A DNA stretch of 34,705 nt from a virus. The stretch is taken from positions 1 through 34,705 of the IMG/VR virus record IMGVR_UViG_3300032893_001296; one strand, 5' to 3'. Both the position numbers and the translations under genes were made by a program. Under the pieces are notes generated by a model. The model was not told the DNA's origin. It saw nothing but the letters and a program-made list of their open reading frames with translations, and did no database searches. Below, in pieces: positions 5,674 through 14,205 of the stretch. The stretch's first letter is position 1, and each line of letters opens with the position of its first letter.

Positions 5674-8646
5674 ATGGGATACACGAAGCGAACGGGATGG
5701 GCGTGGGTGGCTGGCCTGGTGCTGCTGGCGGCGACGGCGGCGTGGGGGGCCTCGAACACGGGACCGGGGACGGGCGGCGGGGGCGGCTCGGCGACGAATG
5801 TCTACCTATACAAGTACGACAACACGGTAACCATCATCACGAACGCGCCAGGGAATTGGTCGATTCGGGTTAATACCAACACGCCGATGCCCTTGAATGG
5901 GTCGTTCCTCGGAGATGGGTCTAACCTGACCAACCTTAATACGGCTAAAATCACACCGTCAGGCACCGTTCTGAGTCCGTCTGACTCCCAAGCCACAATC
6001 AATGCCGCGGTAGCGGCCGGTGGAACAATCTGGTGGAATCCCGGCGACTACAACTCTCTAAGCAACCTTTATCCCGTCAGCAACTCTCACTGGATTGGCT
6101 ACGGAGCAATCCTGCATCTCGGCTCGACCTATACGAATTTCATGGTGGACACGGGTAGCAACGTCAACCACTTCGTCATCGAGGGGATGAAGTTCACCGG
6201 GGACAAGTATCCGACTTACAGCACACCGGGTTACTTCTCTCCATACAACGGGCTTTACGAACCCTATTACAGCACCACATGGACCAACCGGCACGGCCTG
6301 AGATTGAACGGTGCGGTTGGCAACTCCGCGCACGATTGCGTTGCCTACGGCTTCGGCGGGTCGGGCTTCATGATCGCCAGCACGAACAACAGCGGGGCGC
6401 AGTATTACCCGACGGCCAATTTCTACAATAACATTGCATACTCGAACTACTGCGGGTTCATGGTTCTGGGTCCGAGCTATGAATATGCGGGCTGGCCAAA
6501 CTCAGGTATTGGCGGCACCGGCAAGGAACTCAGCGACGAGTACCAAATCATTTCGGGGTGCCAAGCGATTGAGAACGGAATTGGAATCGTGGCCTCGGCG
6601 GGCAATGCGAAGATAATTGGCAATCGGTTCACTGGAAACTTTATGGGCATCCTCGGGTCCACCGTGAACAACGCGATGCACGGAAGGGTGATTGGGAACT
6701 CCTTTAACCATTGCAACATTGGAATCCGGTGCGAGGGGCAGAATGATAACATCGTGGTGTCTCAGAATGAGTTTATCGGCGGCAGTCAGCTCGATGGGAC
6801 GAGCACGAACCAATTTGACGGGGTGCAGTACCTGGAGTTTTCAGGGAACTTCATCGGAGGGTCGCCGTTCTTTCTGAACGTCACCAATGACCAGAACGCC
6901 GTTACGACGCTGGCCTATATCTACGACAACCTTTACCCCGGCACCTGGGGGACAGACGTCATTCTTAATACGAATCTCGGGGCGGGGAAATTGGGCTATG
7001 TCTGGTATTGGGGGAATCACTCGGAGAGCGTCAGCAATAATACGGATGGGAGCGCATCGAGCGTGATTCATAATACCGGGATTGCTCCCCGAGCCTCAAA
7101 TTCTACCTATGCAACAAATTTAGCTCCCGGCTCCTTCGTCAGCTCTTCCTTCAGCGATGCGTCGTTGAACTCGGGGGCGGCGGTGCGGATAAGCGGGCCG
7201 AGCGGGAACCTGACACTTGATTCGGCGCCGACGTCGAACCCGGTGGTGCCGCGGATGACGTGGGACGGGGATATGGAGTTCACGCTGGGCAGCGCCACGA
7301 ATGACAACGGGGCATTCGTGTCAAAGGCGGTACCGGGGTTTGTCGGGGATGGGTCGAAGCTGACGGGGATCCCGACGAACGCGATCAGCGCGGGGTTCTT
7401 TGCATGGCTGCTGGCGAATTTTGGGACTGGCGGTGGTGGGTCGGCGACGAACGCGATAGGGAATTTGAATGGGATCGGGACGAATGCCACGGTCCTGGGG
7501 AGTGACGCAACACACACGGCGCTGACTCTGAGCAACCTGTCAACGGCGGCTACGGCGCCGATATTGAAGGCGCTGGGAACGAATGGCCAGGTGGCGACGA
7601 TAGATGCGGGGGCGAATGGGACGTTCAATAGCATATCAGCAAGCAACGGGGCAACATTCTATGGGTCTGGGCCGTGGGTCACCGGCAGCAACGCAGTCGG
7701 CTCTTTCTTCGCCTTTACCAACGGGAGCGGGTTTTTCAGCAACGTCTATTCAGGTGCTCTAATCTTCAAGTGGGACACGAATGGGAATATCACAGCTAAT
7801 GCTGGTGTTACTGCGAGTTCGTTTGCGGGTGGGAATCTTTCCGGGAACTCATCTGGCCTGGCCAATGGCACCTACACCTATGATGGGTCGGGAGGGGTGA
7901 CGGTTAATGCGAATACGGCTAAGAGTGCGACAGGCGCGACATACGCGACCAATGACCTCAACGGAGTGGCCGTCGTATCCTACAGCAAGACGAATGACAC
8001 TCGGGCGCTGACGTTGACCGGTCCGGTGAGTATGGGGAGCGGGGTTGTTTCCAACAACTTCTCCATCGGAACGACTGCGAGCTTCAACGTGTTTGCGAAA
8101 ACCAACCTAGTTGATATTCAGACGAACTCTGTCGTCGGTGCATTCTCAATGCTGACCACAACGAACATGACGTTCAGCAATTCGGTTGTGTTCTTTCAAT
8201 TGGACCTCAAGGCCGGGACGCTGCTGTTCACCAACTTGGGTGGCGCGGGTAGAAGCCTCAAGATTGATCCATCGGCTTCGGTGACTGCGGATACGAACGT
8301 TGTGTTTAATGGAAATGGCTATGGCCTGACTAACATCCAAAGCCTCAACGTCTATGCCGTCACAAACACCTATTATGGGACCGTGGTGGACTTCTCCAAG
8401 GGCACGGAGGTCACAACGAACCTTGCGGGCAATCTGACTTTCACGGGCGTCACCGCCTTCAACGCGACGAACTACAACTGGCAAATCATCCACTGTTATG
8501 CGAGCGGGGCTGACAGGACGATTGCTCCGTCTGCCGGATGGCGATCCCAAGGAACGTGTGTTTGCACGAACGGCACATCGAAGGACGTGCTGATTGAATG
8601 CCAGCTAAATGTCTTCACCAATATGTCATGGAAAAGCGAATACTAG
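5674..8646 (+). CDS. Tail spike-like right-handed beta-helix protein with signal peptide (990 aa)
   Basis: Probably a receptor-binding spike or fibre. It opens with what looks like a Sec signal peptide: basic MGYTKR, a hydrophobic stretch (WVAGLVLLAATAAWG) and a cleavage-like AAWGAS near residue 26. A Gly-rich linker follows. Residues about 105-400 show Asn/Gly-rich rungs of a right-handed beta-helix (ISGCQAIENGIGIVASAGNA, KIIGNRFTGNFMGI), as in pectate-lyase-like spikes. The motif G-D/N-G-x-x-LTN/G occurs near 78-88, 555-565 and 878-888 and probably marks stalk repeats. The C-terminal 60 residues, with several Cys, may be a trimerisation tip. GC looks lower than in neighbours, suggesting acquisition. 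Signal peptides are not usual in virion proteins assembled in the cytoplasm. Confidence 0.7.
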   Translation: MGYTKRTGWAWVAGLVLLAATAAWGASNTGPGTGGGGGSATNVYLYKYDNTVTIITNAPGNWSIRVNTNTPMPLNGSFLGDGSNLTNLNTAKITPSGTVLSPSDSQATINAAVAAGGTIWWNPGDYNSLSNLYPVSNSHWIGYGAILHLGSTYTNFMVDTGSNVNHFVIEGMKFTGDKYPTYSTPGYFSPYNGLYEPYYSTTWTNRHGLRLNGAVGNSAHDCVAYGFGGSGFMIASTNNSGAQYYPTANFYNNIAYSNYCGFMVLGPSYEYAGWPNSGIGGTGKELSDEYQIISGCQAIENGIGIVASAGNAKIIGNRFTGNFMGILGSTVNNAMHGRVIGNSFNHCNIGIRCEGQNDNIVVSQNEFIGGSQLDGTSTNQFDGVQYLEFSGNFIGGSPFFLNVTNDQNAVTTLAYIYDNLYPGTWGTDVILNTNLGAGKLGYVWYWGNHSESVSNNTDGSASSVIHNTGIAPRASNSTYATNLAPGSFVSSSFSDASLNSGAAVRISGPSGNLTLDSAPTSNPVVPRMTWDGDMEFTLGSATNDNGAFVSKAVPGFVGDGSKLTGIPTNAISAGFFAWLLANFGTGGGGSATNAIGNLNGIGTNATVLGSDATHTALTLSNLSTAATAPILKALGTNGQVATIDAGANGTFNSISASNGATFYGSGPWVTGSNAVGSFFAFTNGSGFFSNVYSGALIFKWDTNGNITANAGVTASSFAGGNLSGNSSGLANGTYTYDGSGGVTVNANTAKSATGATYATNDLNGVAVVSYSKTNDTRALTLTGPVSMGSGVVSNNFSIGTTASFNVFAKTNLVDIQTNSVVGAFSMLTTTNMTFSNSVVFFQLDLKAGTLLFTNLGGAGRSLKIDPSASVTADTNVVFNGNGYGLTNIQSLNVYAVTNTYYGTVVDFSKGTEVTTNLAGNLTFTGVTAFNATNYNWQIIHCYASGADRTIAPSAGWRSQGTCVCTNGTSKDVLIECQLNVFTNMSWKSEY

Positions 8647-9350
8647 TCTTTCTGCTATCGCTGGTCTGCTTCTGCTCGTTTGGGCAAAGAAACAGACGGG
8701 AATCATTTTTTCAGGCTCCGGTTGCATCGGGTGGTGGCGGTGGAGGTGATGCGTGCTCAGCCTTTACATGCGTCTACACTAACGACGCGTATCCGGGGAT
8801 TACCAACACATCCGTTGTTTACCCGGCGACCCAGCATGAGGCGGTCTTGGTGGAGTTCTGCAACGTCACCACGACGGCAAAGGCCGGTGATACTCTGGGC
8901 AACACCTATTACAGCGTCACAAACTTTCAGGTCGATGGGGACACCATTTGCGTCTTACTCGCTACCAACCTGACATCGGGATCGGGCACTGTCTACTTCA
9001 CAAACACCACGCCAGTGACAGACCTTGGAACGCTCATCATGGGCTACTGCGGAGTGCATTCAGTGAACGCAAAGAATGGAGCAGGATCTGGAAACAGTTT
9101 TAACATTACCAGCACCGCTACATGCATGTTCCTGCAAGTGTGGGCGGATGAGTCCTTCAGTAGCTCTGAGACTGACACCCTGACACCGGGGAGCATAGCT
9201 GGTAGTCAAATCAGCTACAACAGCGGCATGGCTAACGGATCATGCCAGTGGCTTGGGACATCCGGCGCTGGATTCGCAGCCAACACATATACCATCACTT
9301 GGAACAATAGTAGTTCCTCTAGGGCTAGAGTGGTACTGGCATTGCAATGA
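8628..9350 (+). CDS. Signal-peptide-bearing beta-rich protein of the tail cluster (240 aa)
   Basis: The ATG at 8628 lies within the end of the spike gene and gives MEKRILVFLLSLVCFCSFGQ, a convincing export signal. An ATG at 8598 would put an extra ten residues before it and hide the signal. The mature part has a Gly run, Cys pairs (DACSAFTCVY, VEFCN, CMFLQVW, SCQW) suited to disulphide bonds outside the cytoplasm, and a Thr/Ser/Asn-rich beta pattern. I recall similar domains as separate exported or fibre-tip proteins but do not recognise a named family. It overlaps the next gene by ATGA, so three exported-looking genes form one coupled unit. Confidence 0.6.
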   Translation: MEKRILVFLLSLVCFCSFGQRNRRESFFQAPVASGGGGGGDACSAFTCVYTNDAYPGITNTSVVYPATQHEAVLVEFCNVTTTAKAGDTLGNTYYSVTNFQVDGDTICVLLATNLTSGSGTVYFTNTTPVTDLGTLIMGYCGVHSVNAKNGAGSGNSFNITSTATCMFLQVWADESFSSSETDTLTPGSIAGSQISYNSGMANGSCQWLGTSGAGFAANTYTITWNNSSSSRARVVLALQ

Positions 9351-12300
9351 GAATACTCGCGCTATTCCTGTTGCTGGCCGCTGGAGATTTGTTCGCTGGA
9401 ACGTACACGACAAGCTTCCCGGTGGACGAAGTGCCGCTTTCTCAGGGTGGACTGTGGACGGATGGCAGTATCACGACGCGCAACAAAGGGGTTGGAGTCA
9501 CCAATACGGGAAGCATTCATTTTGCATTTGGACTTCAGCCGGGCACGAACAATCCGCCCTCCTACGATGATGCGCTTTCGTGCCTCTCTGGTTTTAATTG
9601 GGGGACGACGCAGGCGCTGGATTTCACGATCTGGTGTCCGAGTCCTCCGGCGCAGGGGCATTATTGGGAGGTTGAGTACGGGTTAAACTGCGTGTTGAGC
9701 AACGGATGGTTTACCGGCTATTTCGCGGACGGTGCGATTGCCAGCAACGATGGCTACATCGAGCTGGGCCTTTCCTACTGGGGAACAAACAATGTGGGTT
9801 TAGGGGCAAACAAATACGGCATTCAGTATGCAATAACCAATGGCTCGACGATCCACATGGGTCTGACGAACCAGCAGATCACAATCTTCCTGAACGGCAA
9901 CCTGGTGCTGATCACCAACGATTGGACAGGGACAAATATCCCAGCCGGCGGCCCCTTAATCGGGTTTTTCCAGCAGGGCTATGGCTCTCCTTTCATCAAC
10001 ACCAACTTTGGGATGAGCTATGTCAGCGCCACGGACTATATCAGGAACACCAACTGGTATGTGGCGTCGGAGGCTGCCGGCCACGGAAATGATGGGATGA
10101 GCTGGTACAACGCATGGACGAACTTCGACCAGATAGCCTGGGCATCGGTGCAGGCGGGGGACACGATTTGGGTAAGCGGCGGTCCTTCGGGGGGAACGAA
10201 TTTCTACGTTGCGAACCTATCGGACAATGGGGCATCCAGGAATGACGGCACGCGGGCGAAGCCAGTCACGATCAAAGTCGCGACAGACAGCTTGCACAAT
10301 GGGCTGGTGTTTCAGGTTGGGCGGATCGAGATCAACGCGCTTTACCGGGTGCTCGACGGAAGCAAGACGAGTTGGACGCCAGGCTCGGTGATGGACACCT
10401 ACCGAATCGGGACGAACTCGAACTGGCAGATTTACCAGACGAACAACGCGGACGGGATCGATATCAACGGGGCTACCGGGACGCGGGTGCTATGGCTGAC
10501 GGTGTGGCAGGACACGACTCCGGCCGGGAGCGATTATCAGGCGATTAACTTCACCGCGAGCGGATCGGGGTCGGCTGCTGGCGATGGATCGGAGGTGGCT
10601 TATTGCCATGTGACGAGCGCTTGCGGCTACGGCGTCCTGAGTGAGGGGGGTGGCTACTATCTCACGAACGGCTACGGGATGATCAATGTCCATCACAATT
10701 TAGTTGAAGGCTGCCGGGACAATTATACCCAAATTTTCCAGTGCGCGGATGTGCATGACAATATCGGGCGGTATCCGAAATACCCCAAAGTGGGGCACCC
10801 GGACACGGGCCAGGACCTGAGCGCGTGGATTCGGTGGTACAACAATATTTGGTATGACTGCGAGGGAACTGGGTTTTACGTGGAAGCGAACACGGTGTTG
10901 AGCCATGACGTGCTGGTGTACAACACCGTCTACTACTCCACGACCAATGCCTACCATGACGGGATCACGTTCACCGGGCACGATGGGGATGCGATCAACA
11001 ATCCGACAGGTAGCCCCACGGATTGGGCAACTTGCAATATCAGCAATTTTTGGTTTTTCAATAACACCTGGTACAACCTTGGTCCGGGCCAGAATACGAC
11101 GGTGCTTACGTGGAACCGTGGGTATCGGACCAACGGGCTGGCGACTCAAGTTCACTTTGTGAACAACGCGGTCATCCAGGTTTCGCCCTACAATACAGGT
11201 CCATGCATTCAGCTCTTTACGAACAAGGCGACGGAGAACGGCATCCGCGGGTTTGATTACTCGGTGAGCGATGTCCAGATTGATTTCAACAGCATCGGCG
11301 GCGGGTCGGGATATGGCCAGGGAATCATCTACGGGACCCATGGGGATGTCTTCGACAACGGATATTCGACGATGGCGGCCTTCGGGACGGACACAGGCTA
11401 TACCCACAACAATAATACCACGGCAACCTACGTCAGCCTGACGAATTACGATTTCCGCCCCGGCGCGGATGTCGCGCTGAAAGGCAACGGCACGAATCTG
11501 ACGAGCGCCCTATCGGCGATAGGCGCCAACTACACGAACGACATTCGCGGCTCTTCGCGGGGCAGCAGTTGGGACATTGGCGCTTACCAGTCGGATCCGT
11601 CTCTTGTCGTGTGGCTGTCGTTCAACAATTCGCAGGTTCTGGACGATAGCGGAAATGGCTATTTACCAAAGCAGTGGTCGACGAGCTGGGGGGACACCAA
11701 CCTCGTCTTCTACACGAACGGGGCGGATGGCCTTGGCTGCTACTTCCGGACGAACGGGGTGGCGGACCCGACCTACAGCCGGGTGGGCGGCACGTTCATC
11801 GGAATCACCAACATTGCCGGGGTGAAATGGACCAACTGCACCATTTCGTTCTTTTGGGCGAGATTCGACAATCAGGAGGAGCCGGAAAACTATGTGCTGG
11901 ACGCGGGCTATGACTGGCAATTCGCACCGGACCAGAACTCTTGTTCCAACTCCTTCCGCTTCGGGCATACCACGGACTATTATGGCAACGCGCAGCGGGT
12001 CAGCATGGAGATTTTCTACAACAATGCGGGTGACAGCCGGGGCTATACCAACCTGGCCCTGTGGCCGCAGGACGCATCCTCTGGCGTGTACGCGACCACG
12101 GTGGCGCATCTTTACACCGCAACCATTGACTGCTCGAACCACGTCGTCATCGGCTATTACGATGGAGTTTCAAACGCGACGAGTTCAATCAGCGCGAACA
12201 TCCCGTGGATTCGGGTCTATGACTACCTGTGCATTGGAGCGAGGCATCACGCCGGGGCATTGCCACCGGGAAGCGATGGCGTGCCCAATGACGCATGGTT

Positions 12301-12490
12301 TGTCGGATGGCTGGATGATGTGAGGATTTACAACCGCACCCTTGCCGCCTCGGACGTGGCCGCGCTTTATTCGGGAGCGGGGACATCCTCTCCCGCGCAA
12401 TCGAGCGGGGGCGGGGCAGCGTTAATCGGGGCGAGCATTTCGTTGGGCGCGGGGGTGATGGTTAGCTCGGGGGCGAAGGTGACGCAATGA
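9347..12490 (+). CDS. Large beta-helix plus LamG tail protein with signal peptide (1047 aa)
   Basis: Residues 1-18 (MRILALFLLLAAGDLFAG) look like a Sec signal. Residues about 20-230 look like a concanavalin-like lectin domain. About 235-745 is an Asn/Gly-rich right-handed beta-helix (INVHHNLVEGCRDNY, WFFNNTWYNLG, DIGAYQ near the end). About 752-1000 is a LamG-type domain, beginning VVWLSFNNSQVLDDSGNG and ending GWLDDVRIYNRTL, the usual closing motif of these sugar-binding domains. A Gly/Ala/Ser tail ends the protein. Likely role: glycan binding at the host surface, as a spike or a secreted protein. It starts by ATGA overlap with the gene before. Domain order is typical of secreted Verrucomicrobiota proteins, which suggests host origin. 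Confidence 0.65.
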   Translation: MRILALFLLLAAGDLFAGTYTTSFPVDEVPLSQGGLWTDGSITTRNKGVGVTNTGSIHFAFGLQPGTNNPPSYDDALSCLSGFNWGTTQALDFTIWCPSPPAQGHYWEVEYGLNCVLSNGWFTGYFADGAIASNDGYIELGLSYWGTNNVGLGANKYGIQYAITNGSTIHMGLTNQQITIFLNGNLVLITNDWTGTNIPAGGPLIGFFQQGYGSPFINTNFGMSYVSATDYIRNTNWYVASEAAGHGNDGMSWYNAWTNFDQIAWASVQAGDTIWVSGGPSGGTNFYVANLSDNGASRNDGTRAKPVTIKVATDSLHNGLVFQVGRIEINALYRVLDGSKTSWTPGSVMDTYRIGTNSNWQIYQTNNADGIDINGATGTRVLWLTVWQDTTPAGSDYQAINFTASGSGSAAGDGSEVAYCHVTSACGYGVLSEGGGYYLTNGYGMINVHHNLVEGCRDNYTQIFQCADVHDNIGRYPKYPKVGHPDTGQDLSAWIRWYNNIWYDCEGTGFYVEANTVLSHDVLVYNTVYYSTTNAYHDGITFTGHDGDAINNPTGSPTDWATCNISNFWFFNNTWYNLGPGQNTTVLTWNRGYRTNGLATQVHFVNNAVIQVSPYNTGPCIQLFTNKATENGIRGFDYSVSDVQIDFNSIGGGSGYGQGIIYGTHGDVFDNGYSTMAAFGTDTGYTHNNNTTATYVSLTNYDFRPGADVALKGNGTNLTSALSAIGANYTNDIRGSSRGSSWDIGAYQSDPSLVVWLSFNNSQVLDDSGNGYLPKQWSTSWGDTNLVFYTNGADGLGCYFRTNGVADPTYSRVGGTFIGITNIAGVKWTNCTISFFWARFDNQEEPENYVLDAGYDWQFAPDQNSCSNSFRFGHTTDYYGNAQRVSMEIFYNNAGDSRGYTNLALWPQDASSGVYATTVAHLYTATIDCSNHVVIGYYDGVSNATSSISANIPWIRVYDYLCIGARHHAGALPPGSDGVPNDAWFVGWLDDVRIYNRTLAASDVAALYSGAGTSSPAQSSGGGAALIGASISLGAGVMVSSGAKVTQ

Positions 12491-12609
12491 AATTACGGGC
12501 TGACAGCGAGGGGAGCGGGGTGCTGGGCCTGGGCGCGGAAGAACCTAAACGCGGGCACAGGGAAAGAACATGGAACCGGATAAAGCTGAAGCGGCGGATA
12601 AGTCGATGA
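12487..12609 (+). CDS. Possible small coupled gene (40 aa)
   Basis: An ATGA overlap with the end of the large tail gene opens a 40-residue frame (MKLRADSEGSGVLGLGAEEP, then a basic half with RIKLKRRISR). Its last 40 bases overlap the next gene in another frame. ATGA coupling is common in this window and is the only support. The composition is not distinctive, so it may be chance. Confidence 0.25.
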   Translation: MKLRADSEGSGVLGLGAEEPKRGHRERTWNRIKLKRRISR

Positions 12610-12935
12610 CTGAGAAACTGAAAGAGCTGCGGGAGTGGGGGACGTTCTTCCTTACGCTGCTGACGCTGGTCGCGGTGCCGGTCCTGGCGCTGGTGCTGCG
12701 GAATCAGCGGCTGGAGATGCAGCAGGAGGCGGATAAGAAGTATGTCACGCAGGAGGCGTTCCGGCTCGAGCAGGTGGATCGTCAAACGGCCGACAAGGCG
12801 ATCGAGGATAAGACCTGGCAGAAGATAGGTGAAACGAACGGGAAGCTGGACTCGGTGATCGTCCAGCAGGCGACCATGATGCAGACGCTGGTGGACCTGC
12901 GGGAGTTGATCAAGGGCAGGCCTCCGCAAAACTAA
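12570..12935 (+). CDS. Membrane-anchored coiled-coil protein, i-spanin-like (121 aa)
   Basis: A charged N-terminus is followed by one membrane segment at about 24-44 (WGTFFLTLLTLVAVPVLALVL), then a long charged helix with heptad character (LEMQQEADKKYVTQEAFRLE and onward). An N-terminal anchor plus a coiled coil is the layout of inner-membrane spanins, which span the periplasm to a partner lipoprotein and fuse the membranes in the last lysis step. The next gene carries a lipoprotein segment that could be that partner. A good GGGAAAG precedes the ATG. It could instead be a holin accessory; no sequence family was recognised. Confidence 0.5.
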   Translation: MEPDKAEAADKSMTEKLKELREWGTFFLTLLTLVAVPVLALVLRNQRLEMQQEADKKYVTQEAFRLEQVDRQTADKAIEDKTWQKIGETNGKLDSVIVQQATMMQTLVDLRELIKGRPPQN

Positions 12936-12950
12936 AACGAAAGGACAAGA

Positions 12951-13544
12951 ATGAATGATCAAGTGGCAAGTGCGATTCGGACCCTGCTGAAGATGGCCGG
13001 GGCGGCTTTCATCGTGAAACGCGGGTGGCTGGGAAGTGACCAGCTGGACATCGTCATCGGGGCGGTGATGGTGCTGGGAGGGGCGGGGTGGAGTTATTGG
13101 CATCACCAACAGAGCTCGAGCGCGGGACCTGAGACGGATGCGAAGCCGCCGATGAAGGGGACGGGGACGCTGCTGGTTATCGCGGCGGCCGTGGGCCTGG
13201 CGGCGGGGCTGCTGGGGTGCGCGAGCGCGTCGACCAATATCTGGCGGAGCGAGCAGACGGCGGTGAACCTCGTGTCGGGCGCTTACGCCGGCTGGACGAA
13301 TTATTACGTGGTGACCACGAACGCGGCGACGACGTCGGCGCAGCGGAAGGCGCAGCTCGACCAGGCGGAGACGCAACTGAAGGCGGCCCGGATGCACTTT
13401 GCGGCCTCGGTCGGGGTGGTGGAGGCCTGGAGGTCGGCCTATGAGACAAACTCGGCGGTGGAGGGGCAGCTGCAGGCAGCACTGCAGGCGGCGTTGGATG
13501 AGTCGTCGAATATCGTGTGGGTTATTAACTACTGGAGACAGTAA
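12951..13544 (+). CDS. Holin joined in frame to a lipoprotein (197 aa)
   Basis: Residues 1-67 look like a small phage holin of the kind annotated as Pam3-gp28-like: AIRTLLKMAGAAFIVKRGW followed by a hydrophobic segment (LDIVIGAVMVLGGAGWSYW, about 32-50). Without any stop the frame continues into MKGTGTLLVIAAAVGLAAGL (68-87) ending in the lipobox LLGC, then a 100-residue Ala/Gln/Glu-rich helical part, as in an outer-membrane lipoprotein or o-spanin. Usually these are two genes. An internal ATG at 13152 would start the lipoprotein alone, but I see no strong ribosome binding site before it. AAAGGACAAGA precedes the ATG at 12951. The stop TAA is the first part of a host-type repeat. Confidence 0.6.
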   Translation: MNDQVASAIRTLLKMAGAAFIVKRGWLGSDQLDIVIGAVMVLGGAGWSYWHHQQSSSAGPETDAKPPMKGTGTLLVIAAAVGLAAGLLGCASASTNIWRSEQTAVNLVSGAYAGWTNYYVVTTNAATTSAQRKAQLDQAETQLKAARMHFAASVGVVEAWRSAYETNSAVEGQLQAALQAALDESSNIVWVINYWRQ

Positions 13545-13600
13545 CCGCAAAGAACGCAAAGAACACAGAGAAGGCTGAAGGCTGAAGGCTGAGGGCTGAA
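13543..13600 (+). repeat. CCGCAAAGAACGCAAAG repeat followed by four GGCTGAA-type units
   Basis: Starts within the stop codon of the holin-lipoprotein gene (TAACCGCAAAGAACGC), continues as AAAGAACACAGAGAA and then four GGCTGAA-type units at 13573-13600, one ending in G. The next gene starts 17 bases later with a GAAAGGAAAAG binding site. Relatives of the first part are at 20989-21080, 33594-33634 and 33902-33942; of the second part at 3866-3893. Confidence 0.85.
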
Positions 13601-13616
13601 GAAAGGAAAAGAGATT

Positions 13617-13865
13617 ATGACGCAACAGGAATTGCAGGATTTGTTGAACACGATCGTGACCGACCTGAATACCGCGGCGACGTTTGCGGGGGTGATTGAC
13701 CCGGCGCTGGTGCCGTTCATCCAGATTGGGAAGGCGGTGGACAAGGCGATCCCAGGCCTGGCGGCGAGCGTAGCCGGCTGGATTGGCGGCCAGGCGCCGA
13801 CGGATGCCGAGAAGGCGGACTTCGCGGCGAAGCTGGCGGCACTGGGCAACCCGGACGGACTGTGA
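13617..13865 (+). CDS. Hypothetical small protein (82 aa)
   Basis: Begins MTQQELQDLLNTIVTDLNTA, acidic and helical. A moderately hydrophobic centre (PALVPFIQIGKAVDKAIPGLAASVAGWIGG, described in pieces: residues about 29-57) could be a single amphipathic or membrane helix, and an acidic-to-Ala-rich end follows. The strong GAAAGGAAAAGAG binding site supports expression. It lies just after the lysis genes, so a lysis or membrane role is possible, but no motif proves it. It overlaps the next gene by GTGA. Confidence 0.55.
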   Translation: MTQQELQDLLNTIVTDLNTAATFAGVIDPALVPFIQIGKAVDKAIPGLAASVAGWIGGQAPTDAEKADFAAKLAALGNPDGL

Positions 13866-14110
13866 ACCTCGAGGAAACGCAGCGAAAGCTGAGCGAGGTC
13901 GAGGTCGACCGCGAGCGGGCCTGGCAGGAAACGCGCCGGGCCCGACGCGCTTTGCACGAGGCGCAGGAGCTGGCCAAGGCGGCCCAGGAGGCACTGTTCG
14001 AGGTGGACCGGGAGTTGTCGCCGGAACATCGGGAGGAGAGGCTGTGCGGGCGGCTGAGCGTGGCGATGGTGGCGGTGCAGCAGATCACACAGGTGAAAGA
14101 GAAAGATTAA
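13862..14110 (+). CDS. Small coiled-coil protein (82 aa)
   Basis: GTG start overlapping the previous stop (GTGA). The sequence is almost entirely a charged helix: EETQRKLSEVEVDRERAWQE, Arg/Ala-rich RRARRALHEAQELAKAAQEA, then a short C-terminal part with one Cys. It has no membrane segment or signal, so it is not a classical spanin. It lies between the lysis cassette and the tail nozzle. The second GAGCAA array starts immediately after its TAA stop. The function is unknown. Confidence 0.5.
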   Translation: MNLEETQRKLSEVEVDRERAWQETRRARRALHEAQELAKAAQEALFEVDRELSPEHREERLCGRLSVAMVAVQQITQVKEKD

Positions 14111-14200
14111 GAGCAAGAGCAAGAGCAATAAGCAAGAGCCGGGAAAGGGAAAAGCAAGAGCAAGAGCAAGAGCAAGAAGCAAGAAGCAAGAAGCAAGAGG
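14111..14200 (+). repeat. GAGCAA/AAGCAA hexanucleotide array, copy 2
   Basis: Starts right after the TAA of the coiled-coil gene and runs GAGCAA units, a short interruption (CCGGGAAAGGGAAAAGC), more GAGCAA units, then AAGCAAGAAGCAAG variants. It ends in AAGAGG, which serves as ribosome binding site for the next gene (GTG at 14206). It is the same family as 92-232, so both copies lie before structural genes. Confidence 0.9.
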
Positions 14201-14205
14201 ATTGA

